Shown: piece by piece, positions 1 to 6,048 of the stretch | How the letters are laid out: each line of letters begins with the position of its first letter | Position numbering within the stretch: the stretch's first letter is position 1 | NCBI GenBank assembly: GCA_025363695.1 | Contig: JANYDI010000133.1 | Location: forward strand, 1-9,224 | Length of the DNA stretch: 9,224 bases | Direction: 5' to 3' | Source: Opitutia bacterium | GTDB taxonomy: Bacteria; Verrucomicrobiota; Verrucomicrobiia; Opitutales; JANYDI01 | Notes under the pieces: generated by a model | What the model saw: only the letters and a program-made list of their open reading frames with translations | The model's database searches: none | What the model was told of the DNA's origin: nothing | Made by a program: the position numbers and the translations under genes

Positions 1-101
1 CCCTCCCCGATGGGCCAATTTATCAAAAAGCGCTTTACCATTTTGTAAAATTGCCCATCGGTAGGGGGGTCCTAGGGGGCGCAAGCGCCCCCTAGCCCCT
101 T
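1..101. repeat. Partial copy of nested palindromic intergenic element (left edge)
   Basis: Two stem-loops in tandem. The first has arms CCGATGGGC (7-15) and GCCCATCGG (53-61), continued by AATTT (17-21) pairing AAATT (48-52) with C16 bulged. The second has perfect 11-nt arms CTAGGGGGCGC (72-82) and GCGCCCCCTAG (85-95) around an AA loop. A TAGGGG box at 63-68 sits between them. This order (long A/T-cored hairpin, TAGGGG box, G-rich hairpin) is that of the right half of the complete element at 2882-3156, although the long hairpin has a different arm sequence. The rest of the element would lie left of the window. The second hairpin covers the ccsA stop codon (92-94). No T-run follows on the minus strand, so it is not a canonical intrinsic terminator, but it could protect the 3' end of the ccsA mRNA. 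Confidence 0.75.
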
Positions 102-1822
102 ACTCGGCCAAGGCCGATGAGCATGATGCCTAGGTGGATGAGGATGACGGCGGCCAGATAAGGGAAGGCCCTGTCCATGAAGCCATAGGCGTGCAGGCCG
201 ATGCCCAGCATGTTGGTGCCAAACCACGACCAGCTGGTGACGATGTTGCAGCCAACGCCCAGCACGAGGAAGCCGCGTGGGCCCACGTATTTGCCTACGC
301 GCGCATGCAGCAGTATGGCCAGCCACAAAACAATGAGCAGGGCGCCATTTTCCTTCGGGTCCCAGCCCCAAAAGCGTCCCCAGGACTGATCGGCCCAAAT
401 GCCGCCCAAAAGCGTCCCGACAAAACTCAGCAGAAGCCCAAAGCACACAAGGCCATAGACGCGGGGTTCAACGGCCAAAAGGACGCGTGTTTTGCCACTG
501 AACGTTGCGTGCAGTAGCGCCAAGGCGCTCAGGGTCCCCGCAAGAATGACGGCCCCATAGCCTAAGTTGACCATAATGACATGCGTACTGAGCCAAAAGT
601 TGGTGTCCAAAACGGCCCTCAAGAGCTCCAGCGTGTCACCACTGCTTCCTAGAGATTTAGCGATCCATAAAGTACTAAACCCGACAAGGGCCCCTACGGC
701 TCCCAAAAGCGCCTGACGCTGACGCGCTTCCAAAACCCAGGCTAAAAGGCTGGCGCCCCACCCGACAAAAAGCGCTGAGGAATACAGGTTTGTTACAGGC
801 GGCCTTCCAGATATATAAATGCGCGCCACTAAGCCCAGCGTGTGCAGCAGCAGCGCCAAAGCGGCTAAACTCCAGCCTGAAACCCACAAAAAGCGCTTAG
901 GCCATAACCAGAAAAATGCGGATAAAACGAAACTGGCCACATAAAGGCAACGCGCAAAAAAGAAGGGGTTAATTTGGTTAAATCGGTATTCTGTCGCCAC
1001 GCGCCTAAGTGTTTCCGCCGGTAGCAGCGATGGCATCAGCGCATAGATGCGCGCGCTTTTTTGCTCCAAGGCCGGCCCATCCCCGCGTTGACAGGCAGCG
1101 GCAGCCTCCCAGTAATACGAAAGCACTTCAGGCAGCGGCTTGGCCATGAGGGTTTCGAGCAATAGGGAGCCCAGCGGAGCCCAAGCCGCGTCTGCGATCG
1201 GCAACAGCCCCAGCTGACCAGGAGTATTCAAAAACCCATGCGTAAGCGTCACCAAACGGTCCAAATGCGCCGCTGTATACGGCAACCCGGCCTCCTGCGC
1301 CCGTAAGGCCCGTACGCCTGCAGCGATTTCCTGGCGCAAACGCTCCTCGGACCCCTCTAAGCCTTCGGGCAGGAGGCTGTGCGACAATTGGCGATACAAC
1401 ACCATGCTCTCATGGAGCTTAACCCATTGCCGCTCAAGCGCATCCTGCTGTTGAGGCTCCTTGGGCAAAGCGGCCACCTTTGCTAAAAAGGCTTCCGCAT
1501 GCGGCGCCAAAACCTCAAAAGATACCCATTTATCCCGCGTTCCCAAAAAAGCCTTGACCTGATCATGGTCCACCCGAAACACCGGACGCTTCCCTGCCTG
1601 CTGCGGGTTCAAAAGGAGCTCGGTAATAAACTGCCCATAGGACAAACTGCCGCCTTGCGGCAAGGGCACGCGCTCACGTCCCGATAAAATCAATAAAGTC
1701 ACCTGCCCTACGCTGTCCAAGGGCTTCACGCGGCCGCCCTCTTGCACCGGCAACTCCAAAAACCCGCATAGGGTTCCCACCCATACGAGTCCAAAAAACA
1801 TGAGCCATCGCTTACGCATCAT
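92..1822 (-). CDS. ccsA: Cytochrome c biogenesis protein CcsA (haem lyase subunit, system II)
   Basis: Integral membrane protein of the Ccs (system II) pathway. It handles haem and, with a ResB/CcsB partner not present here, attaches it to apocytochrome c outside the inner membrane. With the start at 1822 it has 576 residues. Residues 1-22 form a membrane anchor, followed by a roughly 270-residue soluble region opening with LPVQEGGRVKPLD, typical of long fused CcsA proteins. About eight membrane segments follow from residue ~285. The haem-binding WWD motif is at about 481-492 (WGRFWGWDPKEN). Candidate haem-ligand histidines are His414 (WLSTH) and His544 (GLHAYGF), with a further membrane histidine at ~327. 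The start is uncertain: an upstream ATG at 1858 would add 12 residues of poor fit, while the tandem ATGs at 1822/1819 lie at the oleA stop codon and give a normal anchor. No Shine-Dalgarno sequence is visible. It overlaps oleA by 11 nt, suggesting translational coupling. The last codons and the stop run into the repeat at 1-101. Confidence 0.9.
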   Translation of the reverse strand: MMRKRWLMFFGLVWVGTLCGFLELPVQEGGRVKPLDSVGQVTLLILSGRERVPLPQGGSLSYGQFITELLLNPQQAGKRPVFRVDHDQVKAFLGTRDKWVSFEVLAPHAEAFLAKVAALPKEPQQQDALERQWVKLHESMVLYRQLSHSLLPEGLEGSEERLRQEIAAGVRALRAQEAGLPYTAAHLDRLVTLTHGFLNTPGQLGLLPIADAAWAPLGSLLLETLMAKPLPEVLSYYWEAAAACQRGDGPALEQKSARIYALMPSLLPAETLRRVATEYRFNQINPFFFARCLYVASFVLSAFFWLWPKRFLWVSGWSLAALALLLHTLGLVARIYISGRPPVTNLYSSALFVGWGASLLAWVLEARQRQALLGAVGALVGFSTLWIAKSLGSSGDTLELLRAVLDTNFWLSTHVIMVNLGYGAVILAGTLSALALLHATFSGKTRVLLAVEPRVYGLVCFGLLLSFVGTLLGGIWADQSWGRFWGWDPKENGALLIVLWLAILLHARVGKYVGPRGFLVLGVGCNIVTSWSWFGTNMLGIGLHAYGFMDRAFPYLAAVILIHLGIMLIGLGRVRG

Positions 1823-2846
1823 TGAGCGCCAACATCCGGCAAGCCAAACCGCTGCCAATCCCCAGCAATGCTATGGGCTGACGGGGCCCCACATGCTGCC
1901 GCTCCAGCGCCTGAGCCAGGGCCACAGGCAGGGCCGCTGAGCCGATATTCCCCAAAGTTTTAAACGTGGAGTAGTCTTTTGCCAAGTCCAGCCCCAAAGT
2001 TTTGTAGAGCACATCTCGATGCTGCTTGCCCACCTGATGGCAAATCGTCGCCGCCGGCGTAGCCTGCGTCCAGCCCGTATACTGCTTAAAGGCGTCCCAA
2101 GTACGGCTCGCCAACTGGCAGCCCAAGCGCAGCATTTCCTCCGAATCCGTTTCCATATGCAGCCCCTCGATATTACCCGAACCCCTACACAGCGCATTGT
2201 GCTCCGTATCCGACAAGTGAACACAATGCCGCAAAATGGCACTGCCTTCCGGAGCCAAATCCCGACGCGCCAAAGTCGCTGCCACAGCTCCAGATCCTAT
2301 CGTTAAATTGGCAAAATACGGCTTAATGGCAGCGCGCGACAGCTCCGTTTTATTTAAGGTATCAATCGTGCGCTCCAACAAAGGCCTCCCGTCCTCCCCA
2401 GCAACAATCAACACCCGCCGCACAGCACCGCTATCGATCAAGGCCGCCGCCACAACACAGGCATCCAAAAAACCCAAACAGGCATTCGAAAGATCAAAAA
2501 ACGCCACACGCGCTGGCAACTTCAAAGCCGCATGAACCGCGCTGGCCGTCGAAGGCTCCAATTGATCACGACACACCCCGGAATATATAATTAAATCAAT
2601 TTCTGGCCCGCCGCTTTTTTCCAAAAGCCCCTGTGCCGCCTGTGCCGCAATCGTCGACGGCAGCACCGCTGTGGGCCAAAAACGCCGCTCCTGGATACCC
2701 GTCATCAGCTCAAGCCGCCCCTGCGCAAGCCCCAGCCGCTCGTAAAAGGGCCCCAGCCGCTCCTCAATAGAGGACGACGTCCACACCTGCGGGCCCAACA
2801 CGTAGTGCAAGGACTCCAACGCAACGGACTGAAAATGCGTATTCAT
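1812..2846 (-). CDS. oleA: OleA-like acyl-CoA head-to-head condensing thiolase
   Basis: Thiolase-fold enzyme of 344 residues. Characterised OleA proteins join two fatty acyl-CoAs by a Claisen condensation to a beta-keto acid, the first step towards long-chain olefins or ketones. Visible signatures are TGIQERRFW (49-57); CRDQLEPSTAS (92-102), whose Glu97 matches the glutamate OleA inserts into the partner active site; nucleophile Cys123 in SNACLGF; NALCRG (217-222); His270 in ICHQVGKQH; Asn300 in LGNIGSA; and a C-terminal ALLGIGSGLACRM. The LEPSTAS, NALCRG and GIGSGL stretches fit OleA better than ordinary FabH, where the cysteine sits in an ACSG context. No oleB, oleC or oleD is visible, so the product pathway is open. 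It could also act as a FabH-type enzyme on other acyl donors. There is no Shine-Dalgarno sequence before ATG 2846. The gene lies downstream of the 2882-3156 repeat and overlaps ccsA. Confidence 0.82.
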   Translation of the reverse strand: MNTHFQSVALESLHYVLGPQVWTSSSIEERLGPFYERLGLAQGRLELMTGIQERRFWPTAVLPSTIAAQAAQGLLEKSGGPEIDLIIYSGVCRDQLEPSTASAVHAALKLPARVAFFDLSNACLGFLDACVVAAALIDSGAVRRVLIVAGEDGRPLLERTIDTLNKTELSRAAIKPYFANLTIGSGAVAATLARRDLAPEGSAILRHCVHLSDTEHNALCRGSGNIEGLHMETDSEEMLRLGCQLASRTWDAFKQYTGWTQATPAATICHQVGKQHRDVLYKTLGLDLAKDYSTFKTLGNIGSAALPVALAQALERQHVGPRQPIALLGIGSGLACRMLALNDA

Positions 2847-2859
2847 TGAAAGTTATGGA

Positions 2860-2896
2860 GCTAAGGGGCGTTGAAAGTGAAAAGGGCTAAGGGGCG
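2860..2896. repeat. Short direct repeat next to the palindromic element
   Basis: The 11-mer GCTAAGGGGCG occurs at 2860-2870 and again at 2886-2896, start to start 26 bp. The second copy is one arm of the G-rich hairpin of the complete element. The first is a lone arm with no complementary partner beside it, so it may be a remnant of duplication or insertion. It lies in the untranslated region immediately upstream of oleA. Confidence 0.6.
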
Positions 2897-3156
2897 CTTG
2901 CGCCCCTTAGGATCCCCTACAGGTAGCGATTTTATAAAATGCGATGCATTTTAATAAAATCGCTACCTGGGAGGGCATACTAAGGCACCCACAGATCGCG
3001 AAGCGATCCGGGAATGCTTTGTTTTTCGATTCCGTAGGAATCTGGAGGGTGCCTTGTATCGCCCCACCTGGTAGCGAATTGCTGAAAATGCGCAGCATTT
3101 TCACAATTCGCTACCAGTTAGGGGATCCAAGGGGAGCTAGCTCCCCTTGGCCCTTT
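2882..3156. repeat. Complete nested palindromic intergenic element (~275 bp)
   Basis: Fills most of the frr-oleA gap. From left to right: G-rich hairpin A (arms CTAAGGGGCGC 2887-2897 and GCGCCCCTTAG 2900-2910); box GGATCCCCTA 2910-2919; long hairpin B (15-nt arms 2921-2935 and 2954-2968, inner arms AAAATGC 2936-2942 and GCATTTT 2946-2952); AAGGCACCC box (2982-2990); two small core hairpins, GATCGC-GAA-GCGATC (2994-3008) and GATTCC-GTA-GGAATC (3028-3042); inverted GGGTGCCTT box (3047-3055); long hairpin E (14-nt arms 3068-3081 and 3104-3117, inner arms 3084-3091 and 3095-3102); box TAGGGGATCC 3119-3128; and G-rich perfect palindrome F (3127-3150). The right half is an inverted, diverged copy of the left half, so the whole is a palindrome built from palindromes. 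It starts 3 bp beyond the frr stop codon. It contains no credible gene. No T-run suggests a standard terminator, though the hairpins may stabilise the frr 3' end. Confidence 0.9.
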
Positions 3157-3158
3157 CC

Positions 3159-3713
3159 CTATCTCATGAGCTCCTTTTCCTTGTCCTCCAACAACTTAGC
3201 GATGTCGGCGATGGAGCGATCGGTGTGCTTTTGGATATCTTTTTCGAGGCGCTTCAGATCATCTTCGGAAATAACGCCTTCTTTTTCGAGGTGCTTGATG
3301 ACATCCATGGCTTCCTTGCGTGCGGCTCGGACGCCTACACGGCCGTGCTCGGCAATGCCTTCGGAGACCTTGACCAGCTCCGTGCGCCGTTGTTTGCTCA
3401 TTTCCGGAACAGGACAGCGGATCACGGCTCCTTCGGTTGAAGGGTTAAGGCCGATATTGGCTTTTCGGATGCCTTTTTCGATTTCACTGGCCAGGCCTCT
3501 ATCCCAGGGCTGAATAACGATCATACGGGCATCGGGCGTAGTGATCGCGGCAATATCCCGGAGGCGAGAGGAACTCCCGTAGACGTCTACCAGAACGCTT
3601 TCTACCATGGCAGGAGAGGCCTTCCCGGTATGCAGGGCGTTGAATTCGTGACGGGTATGCTCAAGGGCTTTTTGCATGGCCTCTTGTAACTTTTTCGCTT
3701 GTTCTGAAAGCAT
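3159..3713 (-). CDS. frr: Ribosome recycling factor
   Basis: Cytoplasmic 184-residue factor that, with EF-G, splits the ribosome after termination; the length is normal for the family. Recognisable features are the N-terminal helix ending in FNALHTGKASPAMVE (residues ~25-39), the beta domain with VDVYGSSSRLRDIAAITTPD and IVIQPWD (~42-75), the NIGLNPSTEGAVIRCPVPE segment (~86-104), and a long C-terminal helical pair with SKQRRTELVK and RSIADIAKLLEDKEKELM. The start at 3713 gives the conserved amino terminus. It lies 12 nt after the fabF stop, with no Shine-Dalgarno sequence (the gap is pyrimidine-rich). frr most often follows pyrH or tsf; here it is the last gene of a fatty-acid operon and is probably expressed from that transcript. 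The palindromic repeat begins 3 bp downstream. Confidence 0.97.
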   Translation of the reverse strand: MLSEQAKKLQEAMQKALEHTRHEFNALHTGKASPAMVESVLVDVYGSSSRLRDIAAITTPDARMIVIQPWDRGLASEIEKGIRKANIGLNPSTEGAVIRCPVPEMSKQRRTELVKVSEGIAEHGRVGVRAARKEAMDVIKHLEKEGVISEDDLKRLEKDIQKHTDRSIADIAKLLEDKEKELMR

Positions 3714-3725
3714 AAGAAGGAGGGG

Positions 3726-4967
3726 TTATGGCGTGTAACGGCGCATGAGGATACAGGCGTTTTGGCCACCAAAGCCTAAATTGTTACTGATCGCGTATTC
3801 GACAGGCTGCGTTTGGGCGTGATTGGGAACATAGTCAAGGTCGCAGGACTCATCGGGCTCCTCCTGATTTATCGTAGGAGGAATGCGCCCTGTTTGTAAT
3901 ACTTTGACGACGGCTGCCGCTTCAATAGCTCCGGCGGCGCCCAGCAGATGGCCGGTCATGGACTTCGTGGAGCTGATTTTTAGTCGCGGAGCGTGCGAGC
4001 CAAAGACCGTCTTGATCGCAAGCGTCTCAAATTTATCATTGTATTCTGTGGACGTCCCATGGGCATTAATATAGCCTACGGCAGAAGCTGCGATGTTGGC
4101 CTTGTTGAGGACATCCTGCAAGCAATGGGCCAATCCAGCCCCTTGCGGATCTGGGCTTGTAATGTGGTAAGCATCACAACTGGCCGAATAGGCAAGCAGC
4201 TCACACAGCGGCTGGGCTCCGCGCGCCAAGGCATGGTCGAGGGTTTCCAGAACCAAAGTAGCCGCGCCCTCGCCCATCACAAAACCATCGCGTTTTTTGT
4301 CAAAGGGACGGCTGGCAGCCTCAGGTTTATCGTTAAAGCCAGTACTCATAGCCTTCATGGAGCAAAACCCGGCATAACCCAAACGGGTAATCGCCGCCTC
4401 GCTGCCCCCAGCGATCATCACGTCCGCATCGCCCGTGCGTAAAATGCGCAAGGACTCGCCTATCGAGTGCGACGCTGTGGCGCAAGCACTTACGATGGCA
4501 AAGTTGGGGCCCTTGGCTCCCAGTTCTATAGCAACGATGCCCGAGGCCATGTTCACAATCAGCGAAGGAATCGTGAACGGCGATACCTTTCGGGGACCCA
4601 ACTCGATGAGGCGCCGCGACTGCGTCTCAATGGTCTCCATACCCCCGATTCCCGATCCGATAACCACCCCTATGCGGAAGGGGTTCATCTGCTTCACGTC
4701 CAGCTTTGCATGGGCAACGGCCTGCAAGGCCGCCGCGATAGCAAACTGAGTGTAACGATCATTGCGTATGGCTTTTTTAGATTCCATCCAGTCCTCTGGG
4801 TTGAAATCGTTCAGTTCAGCGCCCACCTGGCAGGGATAATCGCTGGGATCAAAGCGTGTAATACGCCTGATCCCACTTTTCCCAGCAAGCAGACTGGAAA
4901 AAAAAGTCTCGATATCCGACCCCAGGGTGGTCACAAGACCTATGCCAGTAACGACAACACGCTTCAT
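3726..4967 (-). CDS. fabF: 3-oxoacyl-ACP synthase II (FabF)
   Basis: Condensing enzyme of type II fatty-acid synthesis. It extends acyl-ACP with malonyl-ACP, releasing CO2. At 413 residues it is full length. The catalytic triad is visible: nucleophile Cys162 in VSACATASHSIG, His303 in NAHGTSTEYND and His340 in KSMTGHLLGAAG, with the conserved Lys335. The glycine-rich NNLGFGGQNA at ~395-404 holds the gating phenylalanine. The N-terminus MKRVVVTGIGLVTTLG is standard, fixing the start at 4967. It follows acpP by 13 nt and precedes frr by 12 nt, so it is an internal gene of the operon. No Shine-Dalgarno sequence is seen. The Cys-His-His set separates FabF/FabB from FabH. FabF rather than FabB is chosen from length and the GTSTEYND motif. 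Confidence 0.95.
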   Translation of the reverse strand: MKRVVVTGIGLVTTLGSDIETFFSSLLAGKSGIRRITRFDPSDYPCQVGAELNDFNPEDWMESKKAIRNDRYTQFAIAAALQAVAHAKLDVKQMNPFRIGVVIGSGIGGMETIETQSRRLIELGPRKVSPFTIPSLIVNMASGIVAIELGAKGPNFAIVSACATASHSIGESLRILRTGDADVMIAGGSEAAITRLGYAGFCSMKAMSTGFNDKPEAASRPFDKKRDGFVMGEGAATLVLETLDHALARGAQPLCELLAYSASCDAYHITSPDPQGAGLAHCLQDVLNKANIAASAVGYINAHGTSTEYNDKFETLAIKTVFGSHAPRLKISSTKSMTGHLLGAAGAIEAAAVVKVLQTGRIPPTINQEEPDESCDLDYVPNHAQTQPVEYAISNNLGFGGQNACILMRRYTP

Positions 4968-4980
4968 AGGGGGAATTTTT

Positions 4981-5256
4981 TTAGCCCTTGGCGGAGCGGT
5001 CCTTCATGCGTTTTTCAACATAATGAATGACATCTTGGACGGTACGTAGCTTCTCGCTGTCTTCCTCAGGAATGCCATCTTCGCCAATTTCGGCAGAAAA
5101 TTCATTCTCAAAGGCCATGACGAGCTCCACGAGGTCGAGGGAATCGGCATCGAGGTCTCCGGTAAAGGAAGACTCCAGCTTGATATCCTCCATCTTTCGA
5201 CCGAGCTGATTGCTAATAATCTGGATAACGCGTTCTTGTATTGATTGATTACTCAT
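4981..5256 (-). CDS. acpP: Acyl carrier protein
   Basis: Small acidic helical carrier that holds growing acyl chains on a phosphopantetheine arm. The attachment serine is Ser39 in DLDADSLDLVEL, followed by the usual helix II VELVMAFENEF. The protein has 91 residues, longer than the usual ~78. A short extra GEDG lies between the helix II end (FSAEI) and the IPEEDSEKLRTV helix III segment, and there is a basic C-terminal tail (KRMKDRSAKG). The position between fabG and fabF is the classical fab order and supports a role in fatty-acid synthesis rather than a polyketide or siderophore system. The start at 5256 gives the normal N-terminal helix. It is 45 nt from fabG and has no visible Shine-Dalgarno sequence. 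Confidence 0.95.
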   Translation of the reverse strand: MSNQSIQERVIQIISNQLGRKMEDIKLESSFTGDLDADSLDLVELVMAFENEFSAEIGEDGIPEEDSEKLRTVQDVIHYVEKRMKDRSAKG

Positions 5257-5301
5257 AATGATGCTTAAAAAACAGTAATAAAATGTGCCCTATCATGAGG
5301 A

Positions 5302-6048
5302 TCACATTACCATGCCACCGTCAACAGTAAAAGTTTGTCCCGTGATAAAATTTGCCTCCTGAGCGCATAAAAAAGTGACCATAGCGCTGATGTCCGCAGC
5401 TACGCCGAATCGTTTTAACGGTATATGTGGCAATATTTTTTCCTTAATGTCCTCGCTGAGTCCATGAGTCATATCGGTTTGGATAAACCCAGGAGCCACC
5501 GCATTGGCGGTAATATTTCGGGAAGCCAGCTCGCGCGCGATGCTTTTGGTAAAGCCGATCATACCTGCCTTGGCTGCCGCATAATTGGCCTGTCCGGCAT
5601 TCCCACGTAAGCCTGAAACTGAAGTAATATTGACGATACGCCCCCAACGTTTTTGGGTCATGCCGCTAACGAGCCCGCGGCACCAATAAAAACAGCTGGA
5701 AAGGTTGGTTGCCAAAACGTCGTCCCATTCCTTATTTTTCATGCGCAAAAGCAAATTATCCGCGGTAATCCCGGCATTGTTCACCAAGATGCTCACGGCG
5801 CCCCAGCGATCATTTATCGTTTTGCAAGCAGCCTCGACCGCATCAGGATCCGCCACATCCACGGCCAAAGCGTGCGCTGTCCCGCCCGATTCGGCAATAG
5901 CGGCCAAGGTATCCTGGCAGCCAGCCTCTGAGCGACTGACGCACAGCACCGTAAGTCCTTCTTGCGCAAGCGCTTGCGCAATAGACTTCCCAATACCACG
6001 GCTAGCTCCCGTAACCAAAGCGAGGGTGTGCGGATACGTCAACTTCAT
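5302..6048 (-). CDS. fabG: 3-oxoacyl-ACP reductase (FabG)
   Basis: NADPH-dependent short-chain dehydrogenase that reduces 3-oxoacyl-ACP to 3-hydroxyacyl-ACP, the first reduction of each elongation round. It has 248 residues, the normal length. The Rossmann nucleotide motif TGASRGIG is at 13-20 and NNAG at 90-93. The catalytic residues Asn115, Ser143 (NITSVSG), Tyr156 and Lys160 (YAAAK) are all present. The C-terminal ITGQTFTVDGGMVM is typical of FabG. The start ATG at 6046-6048 overlaps the stop of the upstream gene in an ATGA junction, so translation is probably coupled. It is followed by acpP and fabF, which supports a true FabG role over other SDR functions. Confidence 0.95.
   Translation of the reverse strand: MKLTYPHTLALVTGASRGIGKSIAQALAQEGLTVLCVSRSEAGCQDTLAAIAESGGTAHALAVDVADPDAVEAACKTINDRWGAVSILVNNAGITADNLLLRMKNKEWDDVLATNLSSCFYWCRGLVSGMTQKRWGRIVNITSVSGLRGNAGQANYAAAKAGMIGFTKSIARELASRNITANAVAPGFIQTDMTHGLSEDIKEKILPHIPLKRFGVAADISAMVTFLCAQEANFITGQTFTVDGGMVM

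Noticed and set aside
1823..1858. Upstream start of ccsA at 1858
   Set aside because: It would add 12 residues lying inside oleA and place a second hydrophobic patch before the natural membrane anchor; the tandem ATGs at the oleA stop are a better start.
1812..2846. Canonical FabH (acetyl-CoA-primed 3-oxoacyl-ACP synthase III)
   Set aside because: The Cys-His-Asn triad is shared, but LEPSTAS, NALCRG and the ALLGIGSGL C-terminus fit OleA better.
2887..2910. G-rich hairpins (72-95, 2887-2910, 3127-3150, 7911-7932) as intrinsic terminators
   Set aside because: None is followed by a proper T-run in the direction of transcription; the best is CCCTTTTC after 2887 on the minus strand. They are better described as parts of the repeat.
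2907..3104. Short open frames on both strands within the frr-oleA gap (minus 2907-3104 and the beginning of plus 2944-3513)
   Set aside because: They are read through the hairpins of the palindromic element, have no family resemblance, and the plus-strand one runs over frr.
2882..3156. CRISPR array
   Set aside because: Repeats are inverted, not direct, with no regular spacers and no cas genes.
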